DNA of 43,880 nt from NCBI GenBank assembly GCA_029287375.1, contig JARFRG010000074.1, forward strand, positions 1 through 43,880, read 5' to 3'. The notes under the pieces are model-generated. The model saw only the letters and a program-made list of their open reading frames with translations, had not been told where the DNA came from and ran no database searches. Positions 18,479-27,535 of the stretch are shown one piece after another (within the stretch, counting starts at the first letter, position 1; each line of letters begins with the position of its first letter). The position numbers and the translations under genes are program-made. This stretch comes from Boseongicola sp. (GTDB taxonomy: Bacteria > Pseudomonadota > Alphaproteobacteria > Rhodobacterales > Rhodobacteraceae).

Positions 18479-19408
18479 TCAAATCGCAGCCACCCACGCT
18501 ATGACCGCCGACACCGTCACAATTGACGCCGCTGTGGACATCAGGATCGCCGCCGATACACGTTGTGGTGCCACGCCGTAGTGCTGCGCAAGGATATACA
18601 CATTCCCCGCAACCGGAAGAGCCGCAGCGGCAATCATCACACCTGCCGCGTAAGGCTCAACCGGCCAGATCACCAAGGCTGCAATGGCAACGGCACCGGG
18701 ATGAACGACCAGTTTCACAAACGACAACCAGCCCGCAACCGTCACGCGCTCGGCCGACTTCGATGCAAGACTGGCACCGATTGCAAACAGTGCGCAGGGC
18801 GTTGCCGCGGCTCCAAGCAAGGTCAGAAACTCACCCGCAGGCGCTGGTACAGGAAGGCTGAAAGTTGACCACAAAAGCCCCAGAACAATCGATACGATCA
18901 TCGGGTTCTTCAAAAGCCCGACAGCCACGGTGCGGATGACACCCAACGACATGCGACCGTCCCTCGATCCAGTGACCAAAATCACGATCAGACTTCCGAA
19001 AAAGATCAAATCCACCGCAAGCACCAAAATGACCGGGCCAATAGCATCGGCACCCAGCAAGAGTGTCAGCATCGGGACACCCAGAAAGCCAACATTGCCG
19101 ATAATCCCGCATTGCGCTTCAAACGCGGCCTCGGCGGCGGGCCTCTTTCGAACAAGGGCGACCACGGTCACAAGCAGATACACGATCAGCGATGCCGCGA
19201 GATAGGCAGTGACGAACGTCCAGTCGATAATATCAGCGATATCGAGATTTGCGGTAAAACCGAACAGCATCGCCGAAAGCGCGAAATAAAACACGAACTT
19301 CGTCAGATAGGCGGTGGCCTCTTCCGTGAAAAATCGCGCGCGACCACTGGCGTAGCCAAGCCCGATGATCGCAAAAAATGGCAGTGTTTTGAGAAAGATA
19401 TCCAGCAT
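18479..19408 (-). CDS. AEC family transporter
   Basis: A membrane protein of 309 residues with about ten helices in the auxin efflux carrier fold. GNVGFLGVPML and LPVAGNVYILAQHYG contain the two conserved crossover stretches. Bacterial members move organic acids or malonate-like substrates; none can be assigned. ATG 19408 is chosen because it begins directly at the first helix; the frame extends 14 residues further upstream to 19450, near the terminator. Confidence 0.85.
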   Translation of the reverse strand: MLDIFLKTLPFFAIIGLGYASGRARFFTEEATAYLTKFVFYFALSAMLFGFTANLDIADIIDWTFVTAYLAASLIVYLLVTVVALVRKRPAAEAAFEAQCGIIGNVGFLGVPMLTLLLGADAIGPVILVLAVDLIFFGSLIVILVTGSRDGRMSLGVIRTVAVGLLKNPMIVSIVLGLLWSTFSLPVPAPAGEFLTLLGAAATPCALFAIGASLASKSAERVTVAGWLSFVKLVVHPGAVAIAALVIWPVEPYAAGVMIAAAALPVAGNVYILAQHYGVAPQRVSAAILMSTAASIVTVSAVIAWVAAI

Positions 19409-19467
19409 GTGATTGCCGCTACCATGTTGACCTCGATGGCTCAAAGACAATCGTCCGGCGAGCGGGC

Positions 19468-19495
19468 AAAAAAAAGGCCGGGCAAAAGCCCGGCC
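19468..19495 (-). terminator. strong intrinsic terminator downstream of lysR
   Basis: Arms GGCCGGGC (19476-19483) and GCCCGGCC (19488-19495) form a perfect 8-bp stem with a 4-base loop, and on the minus strand it is followed by eight T residues. It ends leftward transcription coming from the lysR side. Confidence 0.9.
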
Positions 19496-19633
19496 AGTCT
19501 AACAGGGAGGTAAACTACGGTGGCCAAGCCACCTCGTTCGAATTGGATTTAGGCGCGCTTGCTGCGTCGTTCAAGATTTTTTTGACTATTTGGTAAGCAA
19601 TCCGGCTATGCATTCATCGCATAGCTAAGAATT
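19496..19633 (-). ncRNA. candidate small RNA or lysR 3' UTR
   Basis: The stretch between the lysR stop and the terminator has structure that no gene explains. There is a hairpin with arms GCTATGC/GCATAGC (19604-19624), a second with GGTGGC-CAA-GCCACC (19519-19533), and a single-stranded TTTACCTCCC (minus strand) just before the terminator; CCTCC is complementary to ribosome binding sites. The layout hairpin-CCTCC-terminator-U8 is that of many alphaproteobacterial small RNAs. No confident promoter was found, so it might instead be processed from the lysR mRNA. Confidence 0.35.
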
Positions 19634-20545
19634 TTAGTCATTCAGAAGGGCTTCGGCCTTCTTTCGCTTGCGATCTGCAATAATCTCTTCCGTCACAAAA
19701 TCGCGGAAAGCCGCAATCCGGCGCGATTGGCGCAATTCTTCCGGATACGCCAGAAAAACCGGAATCTCGTTGCTTTCAACATCCGGCAAGACCCTTTGAA
19801 TGCCTTCAATGTCCTGAACTACATAGTCCGGCAAAACGCCAATTCCCAAATCTGACCGCATTGCCTGCAACACACCAAAGTAGTTGTTCACAGTCAGGCG
19901 CGACGAAACGTCATTGGTGAGAAGCTCTTTCACCAGGGTGGCCCCGGCAATCACCTGAGTGGCTTGCGTATTGAGATATATCAGACGGTGCTTTGCCAGA
20001 TCGTCCAGCTTTTCCGGGGTGCCATTTTTCTCCAGATACTCCGTCGTTGCGAATAGTCGCATGGTGACGGTCATAAGACGTCGCCGGATCAAATCCGCCT
20101 GACTTGGCTCTTTCATTCGGATTGCCACGTCCGCTTCGCGCATCGGCAAATCCAATACGCGTTCGTCAAGCATCAGATCGATATTCAACTCCGGAAATTT
20201 GTCATAAAGCTTTGACAAGCGCGGCGCGAGCCACAGCGATCCAAAGCCGATGGTCGTCGTGACGCGTAGTTCACCGAACACTTCTTCTTCGGAATCGCGA
20301 ATTCTTGCCTCAGCCGTATCAAGCCGCCGCGCCATCGCGGACGACGCATCAAACAGCAGTTCGCCCTGTTCCGTCAAAATAAGCCCCCGCGCATGGCGGT
20401 GAAATAAAGTGGTGTTCAGGCTTTCTTCCAAGGCACGGATCTGGCGCGAGACAGCGGATTGGCTAAGATGCAGCACGTCGCCTGCGTGGGTCAGGCTGCC
20501 TGCGTCGGCCACGGCGTGAAATATTCGAAGCTTATCCCAATCCAT
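19634..20545 (-). CDS. LysR family transcriptional regulator
   Basis: A 303-residue LysR regulator. Residues 1-60 form the winged helix, with AGDVLHLSQSAVSRQIRALEESLNTTLFHR as the helix-turn-helix; residues about 90-290 form the periplasmic-binding-like effector domain. ATG 20545 (MDWDKLRIFHAVADAG) is the family-typical start; the upstream ATG at 20578 adds 11 residues. It is divergent from the indolepyruvate oxidoreductase gene with 147 bases between, which suggests but does not prove that it controls that gene. The effector is unknown. Confidence 0.92.
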   Translation of the reverse strand: MDWDKLRIFHAVADAGSLTHAGDVLHLSQSAVSRQIRALEESLNTTLFHRHARGLILTEQGELLFDASSAMARRLDTAEARIRDSEEEVFGELRVTTTIGFGSLWLAPRLSKLYDKFPELNIDLMLDERVLDLPMREADVAIRMKEPSQADLIRRRLMTVTMRLFATTEYLEKNGTPEKLDDLAKHRLIYLNTQATQVIAGATLVKELLTNDVSSRLTVNNYFGVLQAMRSDLGIGVLPDYVVQDIEGIQRVLPDVESNEIPVFLAYPEELRQSRRIAAFRDFVTEEIIADRKRKKAEALLND

Positions 20546-20644
20546 GGCGATGCTTTCCAATGTTGTTGGCGGTAACAATTTTACATTGCTTACTCACAGC
20601 TAGGGCGCAATTGCAAATAAAGCGATGACAAAGGTTTCATTTTG

Positions 20645-20665
20645 TAGGTCAGCAAATTTGACCTA
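20645..20665. promoter_or_regulatory. 21-bp perfect palindromic operator before the oxidoreductase gene
   Basis: TAGGTCA-N7-TGACCTA is a perfect inverted repeat 27 bases before the ATG. A TATATT at 20664-20669 would be the -10 element, so the palindrome fills the spacer and a bound protein would block transcription. A second, looser repeat TTGTT-N6-AACAA (20563-20578) near lysR has a T-N11-A LysR character. Confidence 0.5.
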
Positions 20666-20692
20666 TATTGGATTCAACCACAGGAGCGCCCC

Positions 20693-23600
20693 ATGAGTCG
20701 GCACACCGTAAGCTTGCATGATAAATATGACCTGTCCAAAGACACCGTCCTTCTGAACGGCAGCCAGGCCTTGGTGCGCTTGATGCTCATGCAACAGGCG
20801 CGTGATGCGGCAGCGGGGCTGAATACGGCAGGCTACGTCAGCGGCTATCGTGGCTCGCCTCTTGGGGCGGTGGATCGCCAGATGGCGATGGCAAAGCCCG
20901 ATCTCGAAGCGGCACAAATCCTATTTCATCCTGGACTGAACGAAGATCTGGCCGCCACCGCGTGCTGGGGTACCCAACAGGCTAATCTGCGCGGAGACGG
21001 CAAACACGACGGCGTCTTTTCGCTTTGGTACGGTAAGGGGCCGGGGGTTGATCGTTCGGGCGATGCCATTCGCCACGGAAATCTCGCAGGCACGTCGCCA
21101 CATGGGGGGGTCGTTCTTGCGATGGGCGACGATCATGTCGGTGAAAGCTCGACAACCTGCCACCAATCCGAATGGGCAATGGTTGATGCGATGGTTCCGA
21201 TCATGTCCCCAGCGGGTGTGCAGGAAATTCTCGATTTCGGCCTCTACGCTTACGCACTCGGCCGATATTCCGGTCTCTGGACCTCCCTGAAATTGATGAA
21301 AGACACTGTCGAAGTCACCTCTGTTGTTGATGCGCGTGTTGATCGCATGTCCTTTGTTCAACCCGACTTCGCGATGCCTGAGGGCGGTCTCAATATCCGC
21401 CTTGGCGACCACTGGGTGCCACAGGAATCCCGCCTGATCGACCACAAACGCTTTGCCGCCGAAGCCTTCGCGCGCGCCAACCGTCCCGACCGACGTGTCA
21501 TTGGCAAACCTGGCGCAAAAATCGGATTTGTAGCGGCGGGAAAAAACTGGCTCGATCTTGTGCACGCCCTTAGCCTGTTGGGGGTCGATGAGGCCTGTGC
21601 TGATCGTCTTGGCATCACGACCTACAAAGTTGGCCAAGTCTTTCCGATGGACATGGTGTCGTTTCGCGAATGGGCTGATGGTCTTGATCTGATCGTCGTC
21701 GTCGAAGAAAAACGCAAACTGATCGAGGTCCAGATCAAAGAAGCCATTTTTGATGACCGCCGCGGGCGCCGCGTCTACGGCTGGCACAAAACGGCGCCTG
21801 GCATGCCCCAACGCCAAGAACTGTTTCAAAGCCACTATTCGCTTGATCCCGTCGAAATTGCCGCAAAAATCGGTGGTATTCTCGTCGAAGAGGGACGCGA
21901 CACAGACGCCATCAAAGCCGCAATGCAAACGATATCTATGGCGCAGGCGGCTGACAACGCCACCGAGATCGCATCACGTCTGCCATATTTCTGCTCTGGC
22001 TGCCCACACAACACCTCTACCAAAACCCCCGATGGCAGCCGCGCCTATGCCGGGATCGGTTGTCACACGATGGTGCTGTGGATGGACCGCGAAACCAGCG
22101 GATACACTCATATGGGTGCGGAAGGCGCAAACTGGATCGGCGAGGGGCCGTTCTCAAATACGCCTCACGTGTTCCAGAATATGGGCGATGGCACTTACAA
22201 TCACTCTGGTCTTCTTGCAATTCGTGCAGCCCTCGGTGCGGACGTCAACATCACCTACAAAATCCTCTACAATGACGCGGTCGCTCTCACGGGTGGCCAG
22301 GTCATCGACGGAGACCTGTCAGCTGATCGCGTTGCCCGCGAAGTCATGGCCATGGGCGTAAAACACCTCGCGGTTGTCTACGACGAAAAAGAAAAACCGA
22401 ACCGCGCCGATTTCCCGGCTGACGCCGAATGGCATTCCCGCGAAATGCTGCCAGATGTGCAAGAAAAATATAAAAATATCAAAGGTGTGTCTGTCATTCT
22501 TTATGTTCAGACATGCGCCGCCGAAAAACGCAGGAAGCGCAAGAAAGGCACCTTTCCAGACCCCGATAAACGCGTCTTCATTGACCCGGACATCTGCGAG
22601 GGGTGCGGCGATTGCGGCGTTCAATCCAATTGCGTGTCAATCGTTCCGCTGGAAACCGAACTTGGGCGAAAACGCGCCATCGACCAGTCCTCCTGCAACA
22701 AGGATTTCTCTTGCCTCAATGGCTTTTGCCCGTCCTTCGTCACGGTGCAAGGCGCTAAACTCCGCAAGTCCAGCAGCGCCGACGTCGACACCTCAAATCT
22801 CCCCGATCCGACCCCGCCCACGATCACCGGTCTCACCCACAACGTCGTCATTACAGGCGTCGGAGGCACGGGTGTCATCACGATCGGTGCTATCCTCGCC
22901 ATGGCAGCGCACCTCGACGGGAAAGGCGCCAGCATGATGGAAATGGCGGGCCTCGCGCAAAAAGGCGGCGCGGTGCATATCCACTGTCGTCTTGCCAATG
23001 CGCCCGCAGACATAAGCGCCATTCGTGTCGCGGTCGGAGAATGCGACACACTAATCGGGGGGGATCTCGTTGTATCGGCAGGCGCGAAGACCATCGGGCT
23101 TATGGCCACCGAGCGCACCAAAGGCGTGGTAAATGCCCATGAAATCATCACCGGAGAGTTCACCCGCAACACCGACTTCCGCATCCCTGGCGAGGATCTT
23201 GCCATTGCTCTGCGTGCGCGCCTTCACGACAACCTGACGCTCTTTGACGCCACAAAGCTTGCCGCGCATATCCTCGGCGACGCGATCTACGCAAATATGT
23301 TGCTTCTCGGCGCCTCATGGCAAAAGGGCCACGTCCCATTGCCACGCGCTGCCATAGAAGAAGCGATCCGCCTGAATGCGACATCGGTTGACGCCAATCT
23401 CAAGGCCTTTACAGTCGGGCGCTGGATTGCTGAAAATCCTGAGAAATCCAACGCTCTGCTGTCGTCAGACGTGATCTCTAAGCCTAAGACATTGCAAGAT
23501 AAGATCGACTTTCGTGTCAATCACCTCACAGACTATCAGTCCCCAAAACTTGCAAGGCGCTACCTGAGACTCCTGGACGCCATTGAGGATGTGGACCTCA

Positions 23601-24106
23601 AAGAGGCCGTTGCCAATGGCTACCACAAGCTGCTGACCTACAAAGATGAATACGAGGTGGCGCGGCTCCTTCAGACGACACGCGCCAAGGTACAAGCAGA
23701 ATTCGACGGTGACGTTACACTCACATACAATCTCGCGCCGCCCGTTTTGTCGAAAACCGGCCCTGATGGTCGGCCAAAGAAACGCGCATTCGGTGCATGG
23801 ACGGAAAAGCTCTGGCCCCAGATCGCCAAACTCAAACATCTGCGCGGCACTCCCTTTGATCCCTTCGGCTACACCGCTGAACGCCGCATGGAACGGCGCC
23901 TGATCCGCGATTACGAACGCGACATCAAAGCTATGCTCAAAACGCCCCCGACCAACTTGGCAGCCGCCATCGCACTTGCGGAACTTCCTCTGCAAATTAG
24001 TGGCTTTGGCCCCGTGAAGCAGGCCAGCGTGAAACAGGCCGACATCAAGCGCGCCACCTTGCGCGATGACCTGCACACCCAACCCGCCAAGCCTGCGGCC
24101 GCGTGA
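20693..24106 (+). CDS. indolepyruvate ferredoxin oxidoreductase, fused alpha-beta subunits
   Basis: This large enzyme of 1137 residues joins the alpha (IorA-like) and beta (IorB-like) parts. The N-terminal 2-oxoacid:acceptor pyrimidine domain (YRGSPLGAVDRQM), a thiamine-diphosphate domain (GIGCHTM, GDGTYNHSG, YNDAVALTGGQ) and a ferredoxin-like region CEGCGDCGVQSNC plus CNKDFSCLNGFC precede the gamma-type domain GVGGTGVITIGAILA. It oxidises aryl pyruvates (from Trp, Phe, Tyr) to acyl-CoA with ferredoxin; such fused enzymes are common in proteobacteria. The neighbour at 24103 overlaps by GTGA. Regulation is probably through the palindrome upstream and the divergent LysR protein. Confidence 0.93.
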   Translation: MSRHTVSLHDKYDLSKDTVLLNGSQALVRLMLMQQARDAAAGLNTAGYVSGYRGSPLGAVDRQMAMAKPDLEAAQILFHPGLNEDLAATACWGTQQANLRGDGKHDGVFSLWYGKGPGVDRSGDAIRHGNLAGTSPHGGVVLAMGDDHVGESSTTCHQSEWAMVDAMVPIMSPAGVQEILDFGLYAYALGRYSGLWTSLKLMKDTVEVTSVVDARVDRMSFVQPDFAMPEGGLNIRLGDHWVPQESRLIDHKRFAAEAFARANRPDRRVIGKPGAKIGFVAAGKNWLDLVHALSLLGVDEACADRLGITTYKVGQVFPMDMVSFREWADGLDLIVVVEEKRKLIEVQIKEAIFDDRRGRRVYGWHKTAPGMPQRQELFQSHYSLDPVEIAAKIGGILVEEGRDTDAIKAAMQTISMAQAADNATEIASRLPYFCSGCPHNTSTKTPDGSRAYAGIGCHTMVLWMDRETSGYTHMGAEGANWIGEGPFSNTPHVFQNMGDGTYNHSGLLAIRAALGADVNITYKILYNDAVALTGGQVIDGDLSADRVAREVMAMGVKHLAVVYDEKEKPNRADFPADAEWHSREMLPDVQEKYKNIKGVSVILYVQTCAAEKRRKRKKGTFPDPDKRVFIDPDICEGCGDCGVQSNCVSIVPLETELGRKRAIDQSSCNKDFSCLNGFCPSFVTVQGAKLRKSSSADVDTSNLPDPTPPTITGLTHNVVITGVGGTGVITIGAILAMAAHLDGKGASMMEMAGLAQKGGAVHIHCRLANAPADISAIRVAVGECDTLIGGDLVVSAGAKTIGLMATERTKGVVNAHEIITGEFTRNTDFRIPGEDLAIALRARLHDNLTLFDATKLAAHILGDAIYANMLLLGASWQKGHVPLPRAAIEEAIRLNATSVDANLKAFTVGRWIAENPEKSNALLSSDVISKPKTLQDKIDFRVNHLTDYQSPKLARRYLRLLDAIEDVDLKEAVANGYHKLLTYKDEYEVARLLQTTRAKVQAEFDGDVTLTYNLAPPVLSKTGPDGRPKKRAFGAWTEKLWPQIAKLKHLRGTPFDPFGYTAERRMERRLIRDYERDIKAMLKTPPTNLAAAIALAELPLQISGFGPVKQASVKQADIKRATLRDDLHTQPAKPAAA

Positions 24107-25050
24107 CCAAGACGGTGGGGCGCAGCTTCAAAGCCACCATGACATCTCCTGACCGGCAAATCGCACGCGACATCAGCTATGCACACAGCGCACAAACCCG
24201 TGGCGGACGCGCTGTTATCCGCGCGCTTGAGAATACCACAGGGCGGCTCGGCCTGATCCGCCGCGCCGATGGCTACCAAGCCGAAATCACCCAAGGCGCG
24301 GACTTTTGGCAAGTCATGGTCAATCGCTATGGCCTCAGTCTTGATATTACCGGGGGGGCGCTTGCGAGCCTGCCAAAAGACGGTCCTGTCGTAGTGGTCG
24401 CCAATCACCCCTATGGCATTCTCGACGGGTTGATGATGGGACATATCCTCAGCACGGTGCGGCCGGGCAATTTTCGGATACTCGCCCACAACGTGTTTCG
24501 CAAAGCAACCGATCTCGACCGCGTGATCCTCCCGATTTCCTTCGATAAAACGCGGGGAGCCAGATCGCAAAACGTCAAGACACGCAAAGCCGCGCTCGCC
24601 TTTCTTGCAGGCGGCGGGGCCATAGGTGTCTTTCCGGGCGGCACCGTCTCGACGGGTGCAAAGCCGTTTTCAAGACCTCTCGATCCCGGATGGCGATCCT
24701 TCACTGCAAAGATGGTTGCGACGTCAAACGCCACGGTTGTGCCAATCTATTTTGAAGGCGAAAATTCGCGACTTTTTCAAATCGCAAGCCATCTCCATTC
24801 CACATTGCGCGTCGCGCTTTTGATCAGGGAATTCAACCGCCGCACGGATGCGCCTGTGAAAGTCGTGATAGGAGATCCTGTCCCAACCGACGAAATCGAC
24901 ACACGGCGCAAAGATGCACGAGCGCTGATGGACTTTTTACGCGCATCCACCTATGCCCTTGCGCCAGAAGGACCGCGAACCGACGACTACGGTTTCGAAT
25001 TCGACGCAATGCACAAAAAGGACCGGAGCCATGGCGGTCGGGATACTTGA
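24103..25050 (+). CDS. lysophospholipid acyltransferase family protein
   Basis: A 315-residue PlsC-like acyltransferase. The catalytic motif is NHPYGILDG with H102 and D108; FPGGTVSTG is the phosphate-binding motif III and [10 protein letters not shown] a later block. It has no clear signal peptide. It may acylate a lysolipid, for instance in phospholipid or ornithine-lipid synthesis, but the substrate cannot be set. The start GTG overlaps the oxidoreductase stop; an ATG at 24139 is an alternative that keeps all motifs. Its end overlaps murI by 20 bases. Confidence 0.82.
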   Translation: MTKTVGRSFKATMTSPDRQIARDISYAHSAQTRGGRAVIRALENTTGRLGLIRRADGYQAEITQGADFWQVMVNRYGLSLDITGGALASLPKDGPVVVVANHPYGILDGLMMGHILSTVRPGNFRILAHNVFRKATDLDRVILPISFDKTRGARSQNVKTRKAALAFLAGGGAIGVFPGGTVSTGAKPFSRPLDPGWRSFTAKMVATSNATVVPIYFEGENSRLFQIASHLHSTLRVALLIREFNRRTDAPVKVVIGDPVPTDEIDTRRKDARALMDFLRASTYALAPEGPRTDDYGFEFDAMHKKDRSHGGRDT

Positions 25051-25843
25051 TAGCGGATTAGGAGGGCTCACCGTCTACAAAGCGGTGGCCGAACGCCTGC
25101 CAAATCTTCCGGTTGTTTACTACGGTGACAACGCCCACACGCCCTATGGTACGCGGGACGCCGAGGACATCTTTAACCTTACCACCGCTGGCACCCAGCG
25201 TCTCTTTGACGCCGGATGCGATCTGGTCATTCTCGCCTGCAATACCGCTTCGGCTGCCGCGCTCAGACGGATGCAGGACAGCTGGGTTCCCGAAGGGAAA
25301 CGCGTTCTCGGGGTGTTCGTACCGCTCATCGAGGCGCTGACCGAACGGCAATGGGGCGACAATACGCCACCGCGCGAAGTGGCTGTGAAACACGTGGCGC
25401 TCTTCGCAACACCCGCCACTGTTTCCAGCCGTGCCTTTCAGCGTGAACTTGCGTTTCGCGCGATCGGCGTTGACGTAGAGGCGCAAGCTTGCGGTGGGGT
25501 TGTCGACGCCATTGAAGACGGCGACATGATCCTCGCCGAAGCCCTTGTGCGTAGCCACGTAGACGCAATGAAACGCAAAATGCCGAAACCCGATGCGGCC
25601 ATTCTGGGCTGCACCCATTACCCGATTGTCGAAGACATCTTCAAAAATGCTCTGGGTCCGGACGTCAAAGTCTACAGCCAGGCCAGTCTAGTGGCAGAGA
25701 GTCTCGCGGACTACCTTGAACGGCGCCCCGAAATGATCGGCCCCGGCAAGGTATCGATGTTTTTGACGACAGGCGATCCCCAGCGTGTCAGCGATCAAGC
25801 CACGCGTTTCTTGCGACGACGAACCGATTTCCACGCCGCCTGA
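25031..25843 (+). CDS. murI: glutamate racemase
   Basis: MurI interconverts L- and D-glutamate to supply the peptidoglycan stem peptide. Its 270 residues begin with [12 protein letters not shown]; the two catalytic cysteines are C70 in ACNTASA and the one in GCTHYP near residue 196; [11 protein letters not shown] is another conserved block. ATG 25031 starts inside the end of the acyltransferase gene, so translation may be coupled. It is remote from the mur-fts block earlier in the window. Confidence 0.95.
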   Translation: MAVGILDSGLGGLTVYKAVAERLPNLPVVYYGDNAHTPYGTRDAEDIFNLTTAGTQRLFDAGCDLVILACNTASAAALRRMQDSWVPEGKRVLGVFVPLIEALTERQWGDNTPPREVAVKHVALFATPATVSSRAFQRELAFRAIGVDVEAQACGGVVDAIEDGDMILAEALVRSHVDAMKRKMPKPDAAILGCTHYPIVEDIFKNALGPDVKVYSQASLVAESLADYLERRPEMIGPGKVSMFLTTGDPQRVSDQATRFLRRRTDFHAA

Positions 25844-25900
25844 TTGCAGCACAGGCACCTCCGGTCTACATCGATCCTACAGTTTTCAAGGAGCAGGAAA

Positions 25901-26929
25901 ATGCCCCACAACATCGCCATTCTGGGCGCCAGCGGATACACAGGCGCGGAACTCGTCCGGCTGATCGCCACACATCCGAGTTTTCGGATCAAAGCGCTCT
26001 CGGGGGACCGCAAAGCCGGGCAGCCCATGTCCTCTGTCTATCCGCATCTGCGCCACATGGACCTGCCGGATCTTTGCCGGATCGAAGACATCGACTTCTC
26101 TGACATTGATCTTGCGTTTTGTGCGCTGCCCCATGCGACCTCGCAAGCAGTGATCTCAAGCCTCCCGCGCGATTTGAAAATCGTCGACCTTTCCGCAGAT
26201 TTCCGCTTGCGCGATGCCGAGACCTATGAGAAATGGTATGGCAAGCCGCACGCAGCGCCAGAGTTGCAAAAAGAAGCGGTTTACGGTCTGACCGAGTTCT
26301 ACCGAGATGAGATTGCCTCGGCGCGCCTTGTCGCTGGCACGGGATGCAACGCGGCGACCGGACAATTTGCGCTGCGCCCGTAGATTGCTGCCGGTGTCAT
26401 TGATCTTGATGACATCATCATGGATCTCAAAGCCGCAAGCTCGGGCGCGGGTCGGTCATTGAAAGAACACCTGTTGGCATCCGAGATGTCCGAAAACGTG
26501 AAAGGGTATTCGGTCGGCGGGACGCATCGCCATCTTGGTGAATTTGATCAGGAGTTTTCGCTCTTGGCAGGTCGCGATGTCCGGGTACAACTTACCCCGC
26601 ATCTTATCCCGGCAACACGAGGTATTGTGTTGACCTGTTACCTGAAGGGTGATGCAGAATCTGCATATGAGACTTTGACACAAGCCTATGATAAAGAGCG
26701 CTTTATTCAAGTCTTACCATTTGGCGAAATTCCCCAGATGAAGGACGTGCGAGCGTCGAATTTCTGTCATATAGGCGTCGCCTCAGACCGTGTGCCGGGA
26801 CGTGTGACTGTTGTCGCGACGTTGGACAACCTGACCAAAGGCTCGTCGGGGCAAGCGATACAAAACGCGAATTTGATGCTGGGTGAAGCTGAGGCGACTG
26901 GTCTCATGGCGGCCCCTGTTTATCCATGA
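25901..26929 (+). pseudogene. argC: N-acetyl-gamma-glutamyl-phosphate reductase, interrupted by an in-frame amber codon
   Basis: ArgC makes N-acetylglutamate semialdehyde in arginine synthesis. The frame opens at ATG 25901 behind AAGGAG with the NAD(P) motif GASGYTGAE and keeps the catalytic C149 in [11 protein letters not shown]. Codon 161 is TAG (26381-26383) where a leucine is usual (ALRP-Leu-IAAG). Past it the same frame runs on with all expected blocks ([45 protein letters not shown]) to a TGA at 26929, for a total of 342 codons. There is no other damage, so this is a recent nonsense mutation, a suppressed codon or a base-call error (TTG or CTG to TAG). Loss should cause arginine auxotrophy unless another copy exists. 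Confidence 0.9.
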
Positions 26930-26940
26930 TCTAATTGCGC

Positions 26941-27016
26941 TACGGGCGGTGCCCGTATCGCGGTGGCGAGGGGCTTTGCCCCTCGCGCTCCCCAGAGTAT
27001 TTTTGCCAAGAAGAAG
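26941..27016 (+). repeat. two tandem hairpins plus GAGTATTTTT element of Rhodobacterales type
   Basis: Two perfect hairpins stand one after the other: TACGGGC/GCCCGTA with a 3-base loop (26941-26957) and GCGAGGGGC/GCCCCTCGC with loop TTT (26966-26986). They are followed by CCCCAGAGTATTTTTGCC and AAGAAGAAGAG. To my knowledge a very similar sequence recurs between genes throughout Roseobacter-group genomes. It lies between argC and ccmE; the T-run may end argC transcripts and its purine tail supplies the ccmE ribosome binding site. Confidence 0.6.
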
Positions 27017-27021
27017 AGATT

Positions 27022-27465
27022 ATGAAGGGTCTAAAAAAGCAACGGCGCGTGCAGATAATCGTTTTGGCGTTCCTCGCAATGGTGGCGTCTTTTTCGGCAT
27101 TTTACATCGCGGCACCCGATGCGCTTCAGTTTTTTCGCGCACCTTCCGAAGTGGCCGAGACACCTCCGCCGCCAACAGAGATTTTCCGGATCGGTGGGCT
27201 TGTGGCCGAAGGAACTCTGGTGCGCGGGCAGGGTGAAACGATCACCTTTGCAATCACAGACGGAGGCGCGACCATCCCTGTTTCCTACACCGGCGTCTTA
27301 CCTGATTTGTTTGGCGAAGGTGAAGGCATGGTTGGAACCGGGCGCTATATCGACGGGGTGTTTCAGGCTTCTGAAATTCTTGCCCGCCATGACGAAACCT
27401 ACATGCCGTCCGAAGTTATTGATGCGTTAAAAGCGCAAGGTATCTACCAGGATCCGAACGGTTAG
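27022..27465 (+). CDS. ccmE: cytochrome c maturation protein CcmE (haem chaperone)
   Basis: CcmE carries haem covalently in the periplasm and passes it to the CcmF/CcmH ligation complex. The 147-residue protein has a basic N-terminus, a membrane anchor near residues 10-30, and a beta-barrel OB domain. The haem-binding histidine is H123 in ARHDETYMPSEV, with Y127 following. The start uses the purine-rich tail of the upstream repeat as ribosome binding site. ccmF and ccmH lie 2 kb downstream, with a lysis-like cassette between. Confidence 0.95.
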   Translation: MKGLKKQRRVQIIVLAFLAMVASFSAFYIAAPDALQFFRAPSEVAETPPPPTEIFRIGGLVAEGTLVRGQGETITFAITDGGATIPVSYTGVLPDLFGEGEGMVGTGRYIDGVFQASEILARHDETYMPSEVIDALKAQGIYQDPNG

Positions 27466-27535
27466 TTTCTGACCCGTTAAGCCTTTTCCCGGACCGTCTG
27501 GCGCAGATGCATCAGCCAGCGGGTCCGACAAAAAC

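Noticed and set aside
20921-21928. 335-codon open frame antisense to the oxidoreductase
   Set aside because: It covers conserved sense-strand domains in a GC-rich genome and shows no family features; a shadow frame. The same holds for a 296-codon frame antisense to recN (10900-11790).
25901-26929. argC TAG as a recoded pyrrolysine codon
   Set aside because: There is no sign of pyrrolysine machinery, and the position is a plain leucine in homologues. TGA selenocysteine does not apply to TAG.
27466-27535. CtrA site before the endolysin
   Set aside because: Only a single TTAAG half-site is present; the TTAA-N7-TTAA spacing is not met.
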